Assembly (NCBI GenBank): GCA_965222015.1
Contig: CBDCTL010000024.1
Location: forward strand, 1,612,001-1,676,000
From: JANQPX01 sp965222015
GTDB taxonomy: Bacteria > Pseudomonadota > Alphaproteobacteria > Geminicoccales > Geminicoccaceae
Direction: 5' to 3'
Length of the DNA stretch: 64,000 nt
Below the pieces are notes generated by a model that searched no databases, was not told where the DNA came from, and saw nothing but the letters and a program-made list of their open reading frames with translations. Positions 42,830 through 52,100 of this stretch are shown in pieces; position 1 is the first letter of the stretch, and every line of letters begins with the position of its first letter. The translations under genes were made by a program, and so were the position numbers.

Positions 42830-45800
42830 CTATTCCGCAATTGCGGGTGATTCCGCGCTCGCCGGCTGCTTCCGCCACATTCTCCTGGCCGCGATCCAGG
42901 CGTCGAGCCGGTGGCCGAGCAGCAGCAGGCAGGGCGTCAGGATCAGCGTCAGGAGGGTCGCGAAGGCGAGACCGCCGGCGACCGCCGAGGCGAGCTGCGC
43001 CCACCAGTCGGTCGACGGGCCGCCGACCGAGATGTCGCGCGAAAAGAAGTCGATGTTGATCTTCAGCACCATCGGCGTCAGGCCTAGGATCGTGGTGACC
43101 GTGGTCAGCAACACCGGGCGCAGGCGCTGGGCGCCGGTTCGAAGGACAGCCTCCTCTGCATCGACGCCGCGGTGCCGGAACTCGTTGTAGGTGTCGATCA
43201 GCACGATGTTGTTGTTGACCACGATGCCGGCGAGCGCGATCACGCCGACCCCGCTCATCACCACGCCGAAGGGCTGATGGGTGATCAGGAGACCGAGCAG
43301 CACGCCGACGGTGGAGAAGACGATGGCGGAGAGGATCAGAAACGCCTGGTAGAAGCTGTTGAACTGGGTCACCAGGATGATCGCGATCAGGAACAGCGCG
43401 ATGGCGAACGCCTTCATCAGAAAGGCCTGGGATTCCTGCTGCTCCTCGTCCTCGCCCCGGAAGGTCACGGTCACCGCGGGATCCATGTCCTGCCCGGCGA
43501 GCCAGGCACGGATCTCCCTGGCCTTGTCGTCGACCAGCACGCCCTCTTCGACGTCGGCAGCGATGGTCAGCTGGCGTTCGCGGTCGACCCGCGCCAGATT
43601 ACCGACCTTCTGGGCGGGCGTGCTTCTGACGAAGTGGGACAGCGGCACCGCGCCTTGGTCGGTGTTGATCCGCAGGCGTTCGAGCTGGCCGAGACCGCGC
43701 TGATCGTCCGGAAAGCGCGCCCTGATCTCGATCTCGTCGACCGCGTCGTCCGGGCGATAGGAGCCGATGCGGATGCCGTTGGTGACCAGCTGCACGAAGC
43801 TGCCCACCAGGGCGACGTCGGCGCCGTAGCGCCCGGCCTGCTCGCGATCGACCTCGAAGCGCCATTCGATGCCCGGGATCGGCCGGGTGTCGGTGACGTC
43901 CACCAGCCCCTCGGTGCGATCGAATTTTTCCCGCACCAGCCGGACCGCGGGCTCGAGCTTCTCCGGAAAGCGCGAGCTCAGCTGCACCTGCAGAGGCTTG
44001 CCCACGGGCGGACCCGCCGCTTCCTTCCTGACCTCGAGCCTGATGCCGGCGAGGTCCGCCGCCTTCTCCCGGACCTCGCCCAGGATCTCGGCGGCCGGCC
44101 GCCGCGCCCGCCAGTGCTCGAACTCGAGGAGGATGATACCGATGACGTCCTCGTCGACATTGTCCTCGCCGGAGAACGATACGCCGCTGCGCGCATACAT
44201 GGTGGCGATGCCGTCGACCTCGAGGATGCGCTGCTCGACCTCATGGACCAGGGCGTCACGCTCCATCGCGGAGAGATTGCCGCGGGTGTGGACGTGCAGG
44301 CTCGCGATCTCCGGCTCGACGTCGGGAAAGAATTCGACGCCGCGGCCGAACAGGCCGTAGGCGGTGTAGGCCCCGATCGCGATGATAGCGGCGGCGATCA
44401 GCACCAGGACGGGGCGGCGCGAAAGACGGGCGAGGAGGCGCACATAAAGGCCGGTGAAGCCGCCGAGCCGCTTCAGATCGCCTTGCTCGACCAGGGCGAT
44501 CGCGCCGGCGTTCCCCGAATCCAGTTCCGCCCGGCCGATCAGCGCGCCGACATTGGGCACGAAGATCAGGGCCATGGCGAGGGAGGCTGCGAGCGTCGCC
44601 AGCAGCGTGATCGGCAGGAACTTCATGAACTCGCCGACGATGCCCGGCCAGAACAGGAGCGGCATGAAGGCGGCGAGCGTGGTCGCGGTCGACGCGGTGA
44701 TCGGCCAGGCCATGCGTTTGGCCGCGGCCATGTAGGCGTCCCGCCTCGGCAGCCCTTCGATCATCTTGCGATCGGCGTATTCGGTGACCACGATCGCGCC
44801 GTCGACCAGCATGCCGACGGCGAGGATGAGCGCGAACAGCACGACGATGTTGACGGTCAGGCCGAGGATGTAGAGCACGAGAATGCCGGTCAGGAACGAG
44901 CCCGGCACGGCGAGGCCGACCAGCCCCGCGGAGCGCAGACCGAGTGCCGCGACCACGACGATCATCACCAGCACGACCGCGGACAGCACGTTATTCTGCA
45001 GGTCCAGCAGCATGTCCTCGATATTGTCGGACTTGTCCTGCTGGAATCCGACCTCGACATGGGCGGGCCAGTTCGGGCGCTCGGCCTCGACCAGATCGCG
45101 CACCTGCTGCACGGTGTCGATGATGTTGGCACCGATCCGCTTCGACACTTCGAGGGCGAGCGCCGGGCGGCCGTCGATGCGCGCGAAGCCCTCGGCGTCC
45201 TTGAACGTGCTCCTGACCTCGGCGACGTCGCCGATCCGCACCGCCTTGTCGCCGTCGACCTTGATCGGCAGCGCCAGCAGATCGGCGGCGGTCTCGAACA
45301 CGCCCGGCACCTTGACCGCGAAACGCCCCTCGCCGGTGTCGAGGTTGCCGGCCGCCACCAGGCGGTTGTTGCGGTCGACCATGGCGAGCAGGTCCGGAAG
45401 CTTCAGCCCGTAGCTCTGGACCAGCAGCGGATCGGCCACCACCTCCAGCAGCTCCTCGCGCTCGCCGCCGATCTCGACGTCGAGCACGTTCGGCAGCGCC
45501 TCGATGCGCTTTTCCAGGTCCCGCGCCAGCTTGAGGAGCGTGCGTTCCGGGAGATCGCCGGAAAGGGTGACCACCAGCACCGGAAAAAGGGCGAGATTGA
45601 CCTCGTAGACCAGCGGCTCGTCGGTTTCCTCCGGCAGATCCGCCTTGGCGATGTCCGCGCCCTCGCGCACGTCGGCCAGCGCTTCGTCGATGTCGACACC
45701 GGCCTCGAACTCCAGGGTGACCGAAGCGCTGCCTTCGCTCGCGACCGCGGTCATCTCCTTCAGCCCCTCGACACGGCGGAGCTGCTGCTCCATCGGCCGC

Positions 45801-45994
45801 ACCAGGAGGCGTTCGGCGTCTTCGGGCGAGATGCCGTCATGGGTCATCAGCACGTAGACGATCGGGATCGAGACGTCGGGATCGGCCTCCTTCGGAATGT
45901 CGCGATAGGCCTGGACGCCCGCCACCAGAATCAGGACGAGCGCGAGCAGGACCGTTCGCGACCGGCTGAACGACGCTTCGATCAGACGGTTCAT
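42830..45994 (-). CDS. RND efflux permease
   Basis: 1054-residue AcrB/MMPL-type proton antiporter with twelve predicted helices and two large periplasmic loops. N-terminus NRLIEASFSRSRTVLLALVL; SRIP-type beginnings DIPKEADPDVSIP; TM4 reads GMLVDGAIVVTEYADRK, where the second of the two usual Asp residues is Gly. The late half carries the duplicated helices (VQFNSF-like segment VTQFNSFYQAFLILSA). Its ATG overlaps the MFP stop (ATGA). Tripartite partner would be an outer-membrane channel not seen here. Drug or metal substrate unknown. Confidence 0.92.
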   Translation of the reverse strand: MNRLIEASFSRSRTVLLALVLILVAGVQAYRDIPKEADPDVSIPIVYVLMTHDGISPEDAERLLVRPMEQQLRRVEGLKEMTAVASEGSASVTLEFEAGVDIDEALADVREGADIAKADLPEETDEPLVYEVNLALFPVLVVTLSGDLPERTLLKLARDLEKRIEALPNVLDVEIGGEREELLEVVADPLLVQSYGLKLPDLLAMVDRNNRLVAAGNLDTGEGRFAVKVPGVFETAADLLALPIKVDGDKAVRIGDVAEVRSTFKDAEGFARIDGRPALALEVSKRIGANIIDTVQQVRDLVEAERPNWPAHVEVGFQQDKSDNIEDMLLDLQNNVLSAVVLVMIVVVAALGLRSAGLVGLAVPGSFLTGILVLYILGLTVNIVVLFALILAVGMLVDGAIVVTEYADRKMIEGLPRRDAYMAAAKRMAWPITASTATTLAAFMPLLFWPGIVGEFMKFLPITLLATLAASLAMALIFVPNVGALIGRAELDSGNAGAIALVEQGDLKRLGGFTGLYVRLLARLSRRPVLVLIAAAIIAIGAYTAYGLFGRGVEFFPDVEPEIASLHVHTRGNLSAMERDALVHEVEQRILEVDGIATMYARSGVSFSGEDNVDEDVIGIILLEFEHWRARRPAAEILGEVREKAADLAGIRLEVRKEAAGPPVGKPLQVQLSSRFPEKLEPAVRLVREKFDRTEGLVDVTDTRPIPGIEWRFEVDREQAGRYGADVALVGSFVQLVTNGIRIGSYRPDDAVDEIEIRARFPDDQRGLGQLERLRINTDQGAVPLSHFVRSTPAQKVGNLARVDRERQLTIAADVEEGVLVDDKAREIRAWLAGQDMDPAVTVTFRGEDEEQQESQAFLMKAFAIALFLIAIILVTQFNSFYQAFLILSAIVFSTVGVLLGLLITHQPFGVVMSGVGVIALAGIVVNNNIVLIDTYNEFRHRGVDAEEAVLRTGAQRLRPVLLTTVTTILGLTPMVLKINIDFFSRDISVGGPSTDWWAQLASAVAGGLAFATLLTLILTPCLLLLGHRLDAWIAARRMWRKQPASAESPAIAE

Positions 45995-47125
45995 CGGACA
46001 GCCTCGGAAACCACCGGTCCAGCGCCGTTTCGGCCGTCGTCACCTTGTTCCGGCACCGGCTGCACCTCCGTGCCGTCGCGGACGAAACCCTGGCCGACGG
46101 AGATCACGCGGACCTCGGACGGCAGGCCGGTCAGCCAGACGTCGCCGCCTTCGGCGCGGGCGATCTCGACCGGCATGAAGGCAACCAGGTCGTCCCGGCC
46201 GACGGTCTTGACGCCGAGTTCGCCCGTGTCGCTGAGGACCAGCACGGAAGGCGAGACGCGATGGGCCGGCACGCGCTCGACGTCGATGCGGATTTCGGCG
46301 CTGACCCCGGCCGCCAGACGCCCGTCGGGATTGGCGAGATCGAGCTCCACCTCGAAGGTGCGGGTCTGTTCGTCCGCCTGACTCGCCACATAGCTGAGCT
46401 CGCCCGTCCAGCACCTCGCCGGTGGCGAGCCGGATGGCGCCCTTCATGCCCGCCTCCAGCCCGCCGACCTCGGTCTCGGCGACCTCGCCGGTGACCAGCA
46501 TCGGATCCCGGTCGAGCAGCGTCGCGATCGGGTCGCCGACATCGACATAGTCGCCGATCTCGACATGGCGGCGATCGAGCGTGCCGGCGAAGGGCGCTGC
46601 GATGGCGGTGCGATCGAGTTCGAGCTCGGCGCGTTTGAGCACGGCCTCCGCGGTCGCGAAAGCAGCCTCGGCCGCGGCGACCGCGGTTTCCGCCTGAAAA
46701 CCCTTCTCGCCCAGCTTGCGCGCGGCGTCGAGCTCGATCCGGCGCTGGCGGAGCAGGGCTTCGGCCTCGAGCGCGGCCACCTCGCGATCGCGCGGATCGA
46801 GCCTCGCCAGGACAGCACCCCGCTCGACGTCGCCGCCTTCGCGGCCGCCGACCTCGAGCACCCGTCCGCTGGTCTCGGCGCGCAGACGAACGCTGCGCTC
46901 GGGCGCGGTCTTGCCGTTGACCACGACCTCGCGCGCGATCGTTTCAGCGACCAGATCCCGTACCCTGACGGTCGGCGCTTCGATCCGGTCGGCTTCGTTG
47001 GTCGCCGCAGCCTCGACCCGTTCGGCGGTCTCCGGCTCGCCGCGGTCGATCTGACCGGAGGCGAGCCAGCCGGCGAGGCCGATCGCCAGGACACCGGCGA
47101 TCACCAGGGATTTTTTCATCGCCAT
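45991..47125 (-). pseudogene. RND membrane fusion protein, frameshifted
   Basis: HlyD/AcrA-family adaptor linking the RND pump to an outer-membrane channel. ATG 47125 leads a membrane anchor (KKSLVIAGVLAIGLAGWLA), lipoyl-like and coiled-coil parts (LARLDPRDREVAALEAEALL, FQAETAVAAAEAAFATAEAV) and barrel sequence to LATGEVLDG. There one extra base in a GGG run (plus strand about 46403-46405) shifts the frame; the sense continues in another frame as ELSYVASQADEQTRTFEVEL and runs to the stop at 45991. Deleting one G restores the whole protein. Either a recent mutation or a sequence error. Confidence 0.85.
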
Positions 47126-47127
47126 GG

Positions 47128-47682
47128 TCAATCCGCCGCCTCGTCCGAGGCGGGCTCCCTTTCAATCCTGCGGACCAGCTGGCCCTTGTTCTCCGCGACA
47201 TAGCGCCTGGCGGCGCCGATCACCGCCTGGCCGTAGCCGACCGCAAAGCGCATGCCCGGCGACAGCGATGCGTCGTCCTCGGCCATGCAGCAATCGATCG
47301 AGCCGAGGAGTGCATCCCACTGCACGATCATGGCGTCGGCGATCTCGGCGACCTTGTCCGGCGGCAGGAGGTGAGCGAACACCATGAGCACCAGGAACTC
47401 CGAACGGATCTTGTGACGCGGCGGCGTGGTCATCAGCTCGTCGATCAGCGCTGTCCTGCCTTTCGGCGTCAGGCTGTAGACCTTCTTGTCCGGCCGTTTC
47501 TCCTGAGGGACGCTGGTGCAGCTGACCAGCCCGCGCGCGGTCAGATCGGCGAGTGCCGGGTAGATCGAGCCGTAGCCGGCCACGAAGAAATGGCTGAAGG
47601 CCTCTTCGAAATGCTGCTTGATCTCATAGCCGCTCAGATCGCGCTCGGTGAGCACGCCGAGGCAGAGGGTTTTCACGTCCAT
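47128..47682 (-). CDS. PadR-family transcriptional regulator
   Basis: 184-residue repressor. Winged-helix N-terminus (CLGVLTERDLSGYEIKQHFE, then YGSIYPALADLTARGLV, KKVYSLTPKGRTAL) and a C-terminal helical dimerisation domain. PadR proteins often repress detoxification or efflux genes. It is the first gene of the MFP-RND run, 2 nt ahead of the MFP start, so it likely controls the pump and itself through the GATATATC repeats upstream. Confidence 0.92.
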   Translation of the reverse strand: MDVKTLCLGVLTERDLSGYEIKQHFEEAFSHFFVAGYGSIYPALADLTARGLVSCTSVPQEKRPDKKVYSLTPKGRTALIDELMTTPPRHKIRSEFLVLMVFAHLLPPDKVAEIADAMIVQWDALLGSIDCCMAEDDASLSPGMRFAVGYGQAVIGAARRYVAENKGQLVRRIEREPASDEAAD

Positions 47683-47701
47683 GGGAATCGGCGCTCCTCA
47701 A

Positions 47702-47749
47702 GATATATCGATATGATATATATCACGAGGAGATATATCAAGTCGATAT
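47702..47749. promoter_or_regulatory. GATATATC operator cluster for PadR
   Basis: GATATATC (47702-47709), GATATATATC (47715-47724) and GATATATC (47732-47739), plus TCGATATG, form a dense palindromic array just ahead of the PadR start (47682). This AT-rich run differs sharply from the surrounding GC-rich DNA and fits a PadR autoregulatory operator overlapping the promoter. Confidence 0.6.
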
Positions 47750-47814
47750 GAGCAGCGCGACGCCGGGGGTGCCGGCAGGCAGGTCCCGGACGCGGGAACC
47801 GCGGCGGATTCGCC

Positions 47815-48459
47815 TCAGAATTTTCCGTATTTGAGATAGGCTTCCTGCGGGTCCATGCCGTCGAGGATGGCCGTGCGCACCTTGTTCTCGGTGGCGATCG
47901 CCTGCTCGGCCGCCTGGACGATCTCGGATGCTTTGTCCTTCGGCAGGATCACCATGCCGTCGCGATCGCCGAGCACGTAGTCGCCGGCGTTGACGGTGAC
48001 CTCGCCGATGGTGATCGGCTGCTCGTACTGGTCCGGCAGCCAGTAGCCGACCACGTCGCGCGGCGTGTGGTAGCGATACCAGACCGGGAACCCCTGCTCG
48101 ATGATGAAGTTCACGTCCCGGCAGCCGCCGTCGACCACGTAGCCGCGCACACCCTTGAGCTTCAGCACTTCCGCCGAGAGCTCGCCCATATGGGCGATGA
48201 CGTCGTCATTGGGCTGGCAGATCAGCACGGTGTCCGGCTTCGCCCTGGAAAGGAGCCCGGTCCACTCGTAGAGCGTGGTGTGGGCATCGGCGCTCCGGTC
48301 CACCCTGCCGCTTACCGTCGACACCACGCCCGCCAGCGTCCGTTCCGGAAACAGCGGCCGAATCTCCGGCGGCAGGGTGAAATTCGAGAGCCCCATGCCG
48401 CGCATCACGTCATGAGCGACGCCCGTGTAGATGTTTTCGAGTCGCGAAACCAGATCCAT
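47815..48459 (-). CDS. RraA-family protein (aldolase/decarboxylase-like)
   Basis: 214-residue protein of the RraA / HMG-aldolase-like fold from ATG 48459 (GGGAGGAC upstream). Motifs: VVSTVSGRVD, a glycine-rich active-site loop GYVVDGGCRDVNFI (Arg-Asp) and GDRDGMVILPKDKA. Family members include the RNase E inhibitor RraA and class II pyruvate or oxaloacetate-type aldolases. The Gly-Gly-x-Arg-Asp motif fits either. No close partner gene; role unclear. Confidence 0.85.
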   Translation of the reverse strand: MDLVSRLENIYTGVAHDVMRGMGLSNFTLPPEIRPLFPERTLAGVVSTVSGRVDRSADAHTTLYEWTGLLSRAKPDTVLICQPNDDVIAHMGELSAEVLKLKGVRGYVVDGGCRDVNFIIEQGFPVWYRYHTPRDVVGYWLPDQYEQPITIGEVTVNAGDYVLGDRDGMVILPKDKASEIVQAAEQAIATENKVRTAILDGMDPQEAYLKYGKF

Positions 48460-48582
48460 CCTGTCCTCCCTGCGATCGACCTTGCGACCCAACGATAGGA
48501 AGCCGGCGACGGGGCTGTCCAGGCGGAAGATGGCGGGGCACGATGCTGGAAGAGTCGGGAGCGGCCCGCAGACCTCATCCGA

Positions 48583-49947
48583 TCAGCGGAGCTGTACCGG
48601 GGAGGGTTTCTTCAGCTTCGTCGAACTCTCCTGCGCAGGCAGCCGCCGGCCGCCCTCGATCATCGATCCTTTGCTCGGCACGAGGATCGCCGGATTGCGG
48701 TCCAGAACCGGCCCCGACTGGCAGCCGGGCGCAGCCCGTCCCGAGACACGCGACGAGCAGGCGATGGTGCTGGACCAGGGAAGATCGATCTCGCCCTCGC
48801 CGGCGCCGGTCTCCCAGGCCACCGAGACCTTGGATCGGCAGGACGCTCCGCCGAGCTGGTTGAAGCTCACCAGATGCAGGCCCGCATAGAAGGTCTGGTC
48901 GTCGGTGAGCGTGGTCGTCGGCGGCGCGAGATTGTCGGCGATCCGGACGTCCTGCATGTATTTGGCGAGATGGATCGCCGTGAGGTCGGCGGTCATCTGC
49001 TCGACCGATCCGCAGGTGCTCGCGCTGACCGGACCGCAGGCCGGCGCGGTGCTGTCCAGATAGTCCCAATGTCCCTTGCCGTCGAAGACGACCTGGTGCT
49101 TGGGCGTCGGCATGGCGCCGAGCGTGCCGTCGGAAAGAATCACCGTCTGCAATTCGCTGGTGCCGGTGATCAGCAGGGACGGAACGGTCAGCCTGTAGAT
49201 CGGCAGATCGGCGATCGGCTCCCAGGACGTCCAGGGCCCGCCGATCGAGACCAGCGCGCTGCTGTCGATCTCCGTCGAGAGCCGTCCCGCGAGAAGCGCA
49301 CCGAAGGAGTGGCCGACCAGTCCGAGTTCGTTGTCGTCCGACAGCATCGCACGGCCCGGCCACGACGTGCGCACCCAGTCCAGGGCCGCAAGCGCGTTGG
49401 TGCGCTGCCTCGGCTCCGCCGACCAGGGCGTGCCGCCCCAGGCCACGTCCGGGACCAGCACCACGAAGCCGCTGCGTGCCAGGGTCAGCGGCAGGATGTT
49501 CCAGCTTCGGTAGTGCTCCGGTCTCTCCTCGGGGCAGTCGCCGTGGAGAAACATCACCAGCGGATAGGGCCGATCGCAGTTCAGGAGCGAGGCATCGCGA
49601 GGATTGCCGTCGGTGCTCGGATAGAAGACCCGGAGGTCGATCGGCGCACCGTCCGCCGGGCCGAAGTCCTGATGGCCGTAGAAGACGGGCGTCGACAGGT
49701 CGGGGCACCACGGTCCGTCACTGGCCTGACCGCCGCCCGACGATTGTCCTCCACCCGACGACGAAGACGAGCCCGAGCCGCCGCCCGCATCCTCTCCGCC
49801 CCCATCGAGATCGAAGCAATCAGGACCCCAGCAGCCTTCGCCGGTGTCGAGATCGGTCTTACCGGCCTGGGCGCCAAATGGCGTCAGGAAGATCGCGAGC
49901 GAGATCGCCATGGAGATCGACGTCGCGGCCAGCATCGTCTGTTTCAT
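48583..49947 (-). CDS. Secreted alpha/beta hydrolase with Ser/Gly-rich linker
   Basis: 454-residue exported hydrolase. Signal peptide MKQTMLAATSISMAISLAIF ends near AQA; then a low-complexity linker of Gly, Ser and Gln (about 45-80), then the hydrolase fold with FLHGDCPEERPEHYRSW, nucleophile elbow GHSFGALLAG, and a His in DGKGHWDYLDS. Several Cys (CGPVSASTCG, ASCRSK, IACSS) suggest disulfides. It resembles PAF-acetylhydrolase or cutinase-like esterases but no exact family is claimed. Start ATG 49947 fits AAGGCGG ahead; 49977 would add a non-signal extension. Confidence 0.82.
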   Translation of the reverse strand: MKQTMLAATSISMAISLAIFLTPFGAQAGKTDLDTGEGCWGPDCFDLDGGGEDAGGGSGSSSSSGGGQSSGGGQASDGPWCPDLSTPVFYGHQDFGPADGAPIDLRVFYPSTDGNPRDASLLNCDRPYPLVMFLHGDCPEERPEHYRSWNILPLTLARSGFVVLVPDVAWGGTPWSAEPRQRTNALAALDWVRTSWPGRAMLSDDNELGLVGHSFGALLAGRLSTEIDSSALVSIGGPWTSWEPIADLPIYRLTVPSLLITGTSELQTVILSDGTLGAMPTPKHQVVFDGKGHWDYLDSTAPACGPVSASTCGSVEQMTADLTAIHLAKYMQDVRIADNLAPPTTTLTDDQTFYAGLHLVSFNQLGGASCRSKVSVAWETGAGEGEIDLPWSSTIACSSRVSGRAAPGCQSGPVLDRNPAILVPSKGSMIEGGRRLPAQESSTKLKKPSPVQLR

Positions 49948-50151
49948 GATCGGAACCGCCTTCTTCAAATGGCTCATCCGGCGAAAAATTTCGTGCCGAA
50001 CTCGAAACAATATCCAGATCTAAGGGGCCGGCGTCTCCGCCGATATGATCTCGCTCACAGGTTTTTTCTTTTCGTTCGCCCGCGTTCAGCGGCTGCAGGA
50101 TGCGGTTCGTGAGGAACCGCGGGCGTGACCTCGACCTCGTTCAGGCGCGGA

Positions 50152-50963
50152 TCAACCGCCCTTGCGCGCCACCAGCATGTAGCATTGCGGAAGCTGCGCC
50201 GGCTGATCGTCGTAAATGTCGAAGTCGGCGCCGCTGATATTGTGCGGGTACTCCTTGTAATGCTCGATCGTCAGTCCGTGATCGAGGCAGGTCGAAAAGA
50301 TATCGCCGAGGGTGTGGACGAACCAGTAGTGTTTCTGATCGCCTGCCGCGCTCCGGCCATCATAGACGATCGGGCCTTCCTCCTCGAAGGGCTCGGCCTT
50401 GAAATAGCTATGGCTCAGGCGGGCGGGGTCGGGATCGGGCACGAACGGTTCGGTCATGTTCATGATCGGATGCTGCTCGTGGATGCAAAGGGCGCCGCCC
50501 GGTCGCAGCAGGCGGGTGATGACGTCGAAAAAGCCGTCGAGGTCGGGCATCCAGCCGATGGCGCCGATGGTGATCAGGACGATGTCGAAGCCGTCGTCGA
50601 ACGCCGCGTCGATGTCGTAGATGCTGGTCTGGACGAAGCGCGCGTCGATCCCGCCCGCTGCGCGAAGGCTTCGGCCTGCTCCAGAAAAGCGCCGGCCTGA
50701 TCGAAGCCGACGACATGCCGTGCCCCCAGATTCTTGACCGAAAGAATCTCGCAACCGTTGTTGCAGCAGAGGTGGGCGACGTCCTTGCCCTCGACGCCAA
50801 GGACCTGAAAACGCTCTTCAAGCAGGGCATCCAGGCAGGAAAAGCCGGGGGTCGAAAAACCCTTCAGCAGACGCTGATAGCGCTCGCTTTCCCGATGGTG
50901 CGGGGCGGAGGCGTTCCAGGCGTCACGGTTGGCCTGGATGACCTTTTGCCGATCGATCGCCAT
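50152..50963 (-). pseudogene. Class I SAM methyltransferase, frameshifted
   Basis: Methyltransferase of about 270 residues if repaired. From ATG 50963 (GGAGG upstream) it reads AIDRQKVIQANRDAWNASAP, GKDVAHLCCNNGCEI (SAM motif I), then FLEQAEAFAQRAG. There the frame breaks at a CCC run (plus strand 50650-50652); sense continues in another frame as GIDARFVQTSIYDIDAAFDD (motif II), LRPGGALCIHEQHP and DGRSAAGDQKHYWFVHTLGD to the stop at 50152. One added base joins the halves exactly. Substrate unknown. Confidence 0.82.
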
Positions 50964-50981
50964 GGAATCCTCCACCTGACG

Positions 50982-51968
50982 TCACCTGACGCCGCCGCCG
51001 AGCTCGTCCTCGATATGCGCCCGAATGATCTCCTCGATGCTTTCGTCAGGCTGAAAGCCCAGCTTGCTCGCGCGTTTGGCGTCGAAGGCCGGGAGCCAGC
51101 CGGAGACGATCTTCTGGATCATGGCGTCCGGCTCCCAGCTTATGCGGTCGGCGACCTTTTTTCCTGCGACCTCGGCGAGGGCCGCTTCGACCTCGCCGAT
51201 CGAGACCGAGATGCCGGGAAGCGTGAGCATGCGGGCGGGACCGAATACATCGCCGGGCAGTGCGAGCGCGTGGACGAACGCCTCGACCACCCGTCTCGGC
51301 GAGAGGATGTACATGACCGAGTCCCGGCTGACCGGGCAGACGGCCGGTTCGCCGGCGAGCGGTTCGCGGATGATCGAGCTCGCGAAGGTGGACGCCGCCT
51401 TGTTGGGCTTGCCGGGGCGCACCACGATGGTCGGCAGGCGTAGGGCGCGGCCGTCGACGAAGCCTTTTCGGCTGTAGTCGTTGACCAGAAGCTCGCCCGC
51501 CGCCTTCTGCGCGCCGTAGGAGGTCTGCGGATTCAGCCACATGTCGTCATGACCGACCTCCGGCATGTCGCCGCCATAGACCGCGACCGAGCTCGCGAAG
51601 ACCAGGCAGGGCCTGGACCCCAGACGCCTGCAAGCCTCGAGGATGTGGCGGGTGCCGTCGAGATTGACCGCCATGCCGAGATCGAAATCGGCCTCGGCAT
51701 TGGCGCTGACGATGGCGGCGAGGTGGAAGACGGCATCCACGTCACCCGAAATCAAGTCGTCGATCTGACCGCTGTCAGTAATGTCGCCGGCGATGGCTCG
51801 AAGCCGCTTGTCCTCGGGCAGGCCGTCCGCCTCGACGACGTCGAACAGGGTCAGGCGCTCCAGGGATCGCTTCGGCTGCCCGCCGACCTCGACCCCGTCC
51901 GCGCGGAGCAGCGCCGCCGCCAGTTTCTTGCCGATGAAGCCGGCGCCGCCGGTGATCACGATATGCAC
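50982..51968 (-). CDS. denD: D-erythronate dehydrogenase
   Basis: 328-residue SDR-family NAD enzyme from GTG 51968 (CGGAGG upstream). Rossmann motif ITGGAGFIGKKLA, Ser in FASSVAVYGG, YxxxK in SYGAQKAAGE, and LRLPTIVVRPGKPNKAAS, typical of the DenD branch of the epimerase/dehydratase family. DenD oxidises D-erythronate to 2-oxo-tetronate. Divergent otnK-otnC genes encode the following steps, which supports the call. An upstream in-frame extension to 52082 lacks family sequence. Confidence 0.88.
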   Translation of the reverse strand: MHIVITGGAGFIGKKLAAALLRADGVEVGGQPKRSLERLTLFDVVEADGLPEDKRLRAIAGDITDSGQIDDLISGDVDAVFHLAAIVSANAEADFDLGMAVNLDGTRHILEACRRLGSRPCLVFASSVAVYGGDMPEVGHDDMWLNPQTSYGAQKAAGELLVNDYSRKGFVDGRALRLPTIVVRPGKPNKAASTFASSIIREPLAGEPAVCPVSRDSVMYILSPRRVVEAFVHALALPGDVFGPARMLTLPGISVSIGEVEAALAEVAGKKVADRISWEPDAMIQKIVSGWLPAFDAKRASKLGFQPDESIEEIIRAHIEDELGGGVR

Positions 51969-52100
51969 GTTTCGCCTCCGCTTCGCGTTGTCCCGCTTGC
52001 AACCCCGTCGAGATGGGATAGAACGGTTTTCCGACACGCATCTTAACCGCCGGGCCGGGCGTTCTCCAAGCGCCGCCGGCACGAAAAAAGTCGGGGTCAG

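Noticed and set aside
43172..46381. A 1069-codon plus-strand open frame
   Set aside because: Lies opposite the RND pump and shows Asp/His/Gln-rich nonsense; shadow of the real gene.
47702..47740. CRISPR-like short repeats
   Set aside because: Spacing is only 5-8 bp and the units are self-palindromic; fits an operator array, not a CRISPR.
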